Shown here in pieces: positions 6,778-8,052 of a stretch of DNA of 8,052 nucleotides. This DNA is from Clostridiales bacterium UBA1779 (lineage in GTDB: Bacteria; Bacillota; Clostridia; Oscillospirales; CAG-272), in contig DCGL01000029.1 in assembly GCA_002314565.1 (NCBI GenBank), forward strand, positions 1-8,052. Direction: 5' to 3'. Position numbers and translations under genes: made by a program. The notes under the pieces are model-generated. The model was not told where the DNA came from and made no database searches. It saw only the letters and a program-made list of their open reading frames with translations. How positions within the stretch are numbered: the stretch's first letter is position 1; each line of letters begins with the position of its first letter.

Positions 6778-7605
6778 TTAAGCCTCAGTGTTTTTTCTTA
6801 TTACGGCACATCTGTTATTGCCCGCAAGATCGCAGAGCAGCTGAACTGTCATCCCATGTTCCCCGGCAAGCGTTTCAATCTTTTCTTTTTCGTCATAAGC
6901 TATTTCAAATATGAACAGCGGAGCCCCGGGGCACAGAAATTCTGCGTTGAGGATTGACCTGTAAAATGTCATTCCGTCACTTCCGCCGTCAAGAGCAATT
7001 CGCGGCTCGTACGAGAGTTCAGGCGCAAGGCTGTCACAATCCTTTGTCGGAATATACGGGGGATTTGAAAGGACAGCATCAAAGGTACCGAGACTTTTCA
7101 GACTCTGCAGATTCAAAGCATCCGCCCTGACGAATGAACATCTGTCAAGTACAGCGTTATTCTCTGCATTTTTCCTTGCCGCCGAGAGCGCAGATTCCGA
7201 TATGTCTGCACACAGTGCCCTGAGGTCGGGCCGGCATACAAGAACCGAAACGGCAATAGCGCCGCTGCCGGTCCCGATGTCACAGAAAATACCGTTTTCG
7301 GGTATCAGCTTTATTGCGGTGTCGACAATGAGTTCGGTATCCTCTCTCGGACACAGGCAGTCTCTGTTCAGTTCAAAGCGCAGCCCGTGAAAATACCATG
7401 CGCCGAGAATATACTGAAGCGGTTCGCGCCTGATTCTTCTCTCAAGTCCCGAAATGAGGGCTTCATTTCTGAAATCTTCGCGTTTTCTGTAAACCAGCTC
7501 GTGAAGCGGAACCCCGCACAGTTCAGAAATCAGCAAGGAAGCATCCGTTTCCGGATTTTCAATTCCCGCTTTTCCGAGAGCTGAAATTATATCATAATAT
7601 GTCAA
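6778..7605 (-). CDS. prmC: Peptide chain release factor N5-glutamine methyltransferase (PrmC/HemK)
   Basis: SAM-dependent methyltransferase that methylates the Gln of the GGQ motif in release factors RF1 and RF2, improving translation termination. 275 residues, normal length. An N-terminal helical domain (1-75) recognises the release factor and ends in the family block PLQYILGAWYFHGL at 62-75. CPREDTELIVD at 85-95 follows (usually RPRxDTE). The Rossmann-fold catalytic domain has the SAM motif DIGTGSGAIAVS at 109-120, acidic D134 after the second strand, and the NPPYIP motif at 181-186 that binds the target glutamine. EPRIALDGGSDGM at 200-212 is also conserved. The start is TTG 7605: GGGGAG lies 9 bases upstream, no in-frame ATG follows soon, and the nearby ATG 7614 is out of frame. 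prfA, its frequent partner, is not adjacent. No intrinsic terminator was seen downstream; only a GCTGC/GCAGC hairpin without a U-run. Confidence 0.96.
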   Translation of the reverse strand: MTYYDIISALGKAGIENPETDASLLISELCGVPLHELVYRKREDFRNEALISGLERRIRREPLQYILGAWYFHGLRFELNRDCLCPREDTELIVDTAIKLIPENGIFCDIGTGSGAIAVSVLVCRPDLRALCADISESALSAARKNAENNAVLDRCSFVRADALNLQSLKSLGTFDAVLSNPPYIPTKDCDSLAPELSYEPRIALDGGSDGMTFYRSILNAEFLCPGAPLFIFEIAYDEKEKIETLAGEHGMTVQLLCDLAGNNRCAVIRKNTEA

Positions 7606-7614
7606 TAAACATAT

Positions 7615-7620
7615 CTCCCC
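7615..7620 (-). promoter_or_regulatory. Ribosome binding site deciding the TTG start of prmC
   Basis: Minus-strand GGGGAG, 9 bases before TTG 7605. It is only 2 bases from the out-of-frame ATG 7614, so it fits the TTG and argues against the ATG. Confidence 0.8.
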
Positions 7621-7645
7621 ATATTACAAAGACTTATTCTTATAT

Positions 7646-7674
7646 ATTTTACTCTATTTCCTTATATATTACAA
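7646..7674 (-). promoter_or_regulatory. Candidate prmC promoter (proximal)
   Basis: On the minus strand TTGTAA (7669-7674), 17 bases, then TAAAAT (7646-7651). The transcript would start about 35 bases before the TTG start. It matches 4 of 6 and 5 of 6 consensus bases, in AT-rich DNA, so it is moderate. Confidence 0.45.
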
Positions 7675-7694
7675 TAGTAAAAATTATTTTTCAA
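7666..7694 (-). promoter_or_regulatory. Candidate prmC promoter (distal, overlapping)
   Basis: On the minus strand TTGAAA (7689-7694), 17 bases, then TAATAT (7666-7671). It has a better -35 and weaker -10 than the proximal candidate and overlaps it. Its -35 lies inside one of two TTTTTCAAAAA dyads. Confidence 0.4.
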
Positions 7695-7716
7695 AAAAAC
7701 TTGCTTTTTTCAAAAA
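7687..7716. repeat. Pair of 11-base dyads TTTTTCAAAAA
   Basis: Identical copies at 7687-7697 and 7706-7716, 19 bases centre to centre. Each is a TTTTT-C-AAAAA dyad. The first covers the -35 of the distal prmC promoter candidate; the second begins at the last base of the -35 of the rightward promoter. Possible operator or UP/bent-DNA element; simple AT-rich composition is the alternative. Confidence 0.4.
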
Positions 7717-7728
7717 GTATGGTATAAT
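7701..7728 (+). promoter_or_regulatory. Sigma-A promoter of the small membrane protein gene
   Basis: TTGCTT at 7701-7706, a 16-base spacer, and TATAAT at 7723-7728 preceded by TGG (extended -10). The predicted transcript start near 7735 leaves a leader of about 30 bases before ATG 7765. The -10 is perfect, so this is probably a strong promoter. Confidence 0.8.
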
Positions 7729-7730
7729 TA

Positions 7731-7750
7731 TTTTGTACTATTTTATACTA
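7731..7750 (+). repeat. Tandem 10-base repeat in the leader
   Basis: TTTTGTACTA followed directly by TTTTATACTA, differing at one base. It spans the predicted transcript start and early leader of the small protein gene. Confidence 0.5.
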
Positions 7751-7751
7751 T

Positions 7752-7756
7752 GGAGG
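7752..7756 (+). promoter_or_regulatory. Ribosome binding site deciding the start at 7765
   Basis: GGAGG with 8 bases to ATG 7765. The upstream in-frame ATG 7750 overlaps this site and has no site of its own, so the protein begins at MFLF. Confidence 0.85.
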
Positions 7757-7764
7757 ATACTAAT

Positions 7765-8022
7765 ATGTTCTTATTCAGAAAAGAACCCGAAAAGCCCAAT
7801 TACGTCAAGATCGTCGGCATCACTCTCGGTATTATTGCCGCTGTTGCCGCTGTAGGATATGCCGCATATCTTTACTGCAAGAAGAAAGGCATCCGCTGCT
7901 GCATTTGCAAGAGCGGTGAATGCGACGACGAATTCTGGGATGAAGAAGAATTCGACGATGAAGACGAAAACAGTGAAGACGCTGTTGACGTTGAAGTCGA
8001 ATCCGAAGAAAAGCCCGAATAA
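7765..8022 (+). CDS. Small single-pass membrane protein with cysteine cluster and acidic tail (unknown function)
   Basis: Unrecognised 85-residue protein. A short charged N-terminus (1-15) precedes one hydrophobic segment at about 16-37, rich in Ile, Ala, Val and Gly. KKKGIR follows, and then a cysteine group C38, C45, C46, C48 and C53. From residue 52 to the end 21 of 34 residues are Asp or Glu, with a single Lys. No cleavage site is evident, so it is probably anchored by the helix. The TM-flanking charges are similar on both sides, so topology cannot be called. A near-consensus extended -10 promoter and a strong GGAGG site suggest good expression. Similar short membrane proteins with acidic tails occur in Clostridia, but I cannot name a family. 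The cysteines could bind a metal or form disulfides; that is inference. It is divergent from prmC. Confidence 0.85.
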   Translation: MFLFRKEPEKPNYVKIVGITLGIIAAVAAVGYAAYLYCKKKGIRCCICKSGECDDEFWDEEEFDDEDENSEDAVDVEVESEEKPE

Positions 8023-8052
8023 TCCGGGATCGAGTAGGGCGGAATTTCTCCG

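Noticed and set aside
7585..7605. TTGACA followed by TATAAT on the minus strand at the prmC start
   Set aside because: The spacing is only 8 bases and both boxes lie inside the prmC coding start; the TTG is better explained as the start codon.
7745..7750. TATACT as an alternative -10 for the small protein gene
   Set aside because: A transcript from it would begin after the GGAGG site; TATAAT 7723-7728 is far better.
8037..8052. CGGA/TCCG arms after the small protein gene, possibly the first part of a terminator stem
   Set aside because: Only 4 pairs are visible and the window ends; any extension with GGG 8037-8039 depends on unseen bases.

Overview
The window carries six protein genes on the minus strand, and a tRNA gene and one small protein gene on the plus strand. 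Gene content suggests a Clostridia-type Firmicute, possibly an Oscillospirales/Ruminococcus-like gut anaerobe. The reasons are the murB-whiA-dnaE order, moderate GC with AT-rich promoters, an encoded tRNA CCA end, GGAGG-type ribosome sites, and a small acidic membrane protein. The lineage is inference; no taxonomic marker was searched.

Layout from right to left, in the direction of the minus-strand genes. The AT-rich gap 7606-7749 holds divergent promoters: rightward for a short single-pass membrane protein with a cysteine cluster and acidic tail (7765-8022), leftward for prmC (7605-6778, TTG start). Next is a plus-strand tRNA-Arg(CCT) (6611-6687) with its own promoter and intrinsic terminator, facing prmC. 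A compact minus-strand cluster follows: a Nif3/DUF34 metal protein (6525-5758), a YjjG-like HAD nucleotidase (5768-5067, 11-base overlap) and murB (5066-4131, starting on the base after the previous stop). After a 136-base gap with marked dyad and direct-repeat structure come whiA (3994-3074) and dnaE (2988 to beyond base 1, 996 codons visible).

Functionally this is mostly housekeeping: release-factor methylation (PrmC), nucleotide clean-up (HAD), peptidoglycan precursor synthesis (MurB), a cell division/chromosome regulator (WhiA) and a replicative polymerase (DnaE). In many Clostridia rapZ and yvcK lie between murB and whiA; here they are missing and the gap holds repeats instead.

No CRISPR array, transposon, phage or toxin-antitoxin module is visible, and I do not see a convincing new multigene system. 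The less ordinary points are a PHP domain in DnaE that has lost several metal-ligand residues, an unusual Ser/Asn/Asp-rich DnaE C-terminal segment, the structured murB-whiA gap, the symmetric repeats in the divergent promoter region, and the small Cys/acidic membrane protein.
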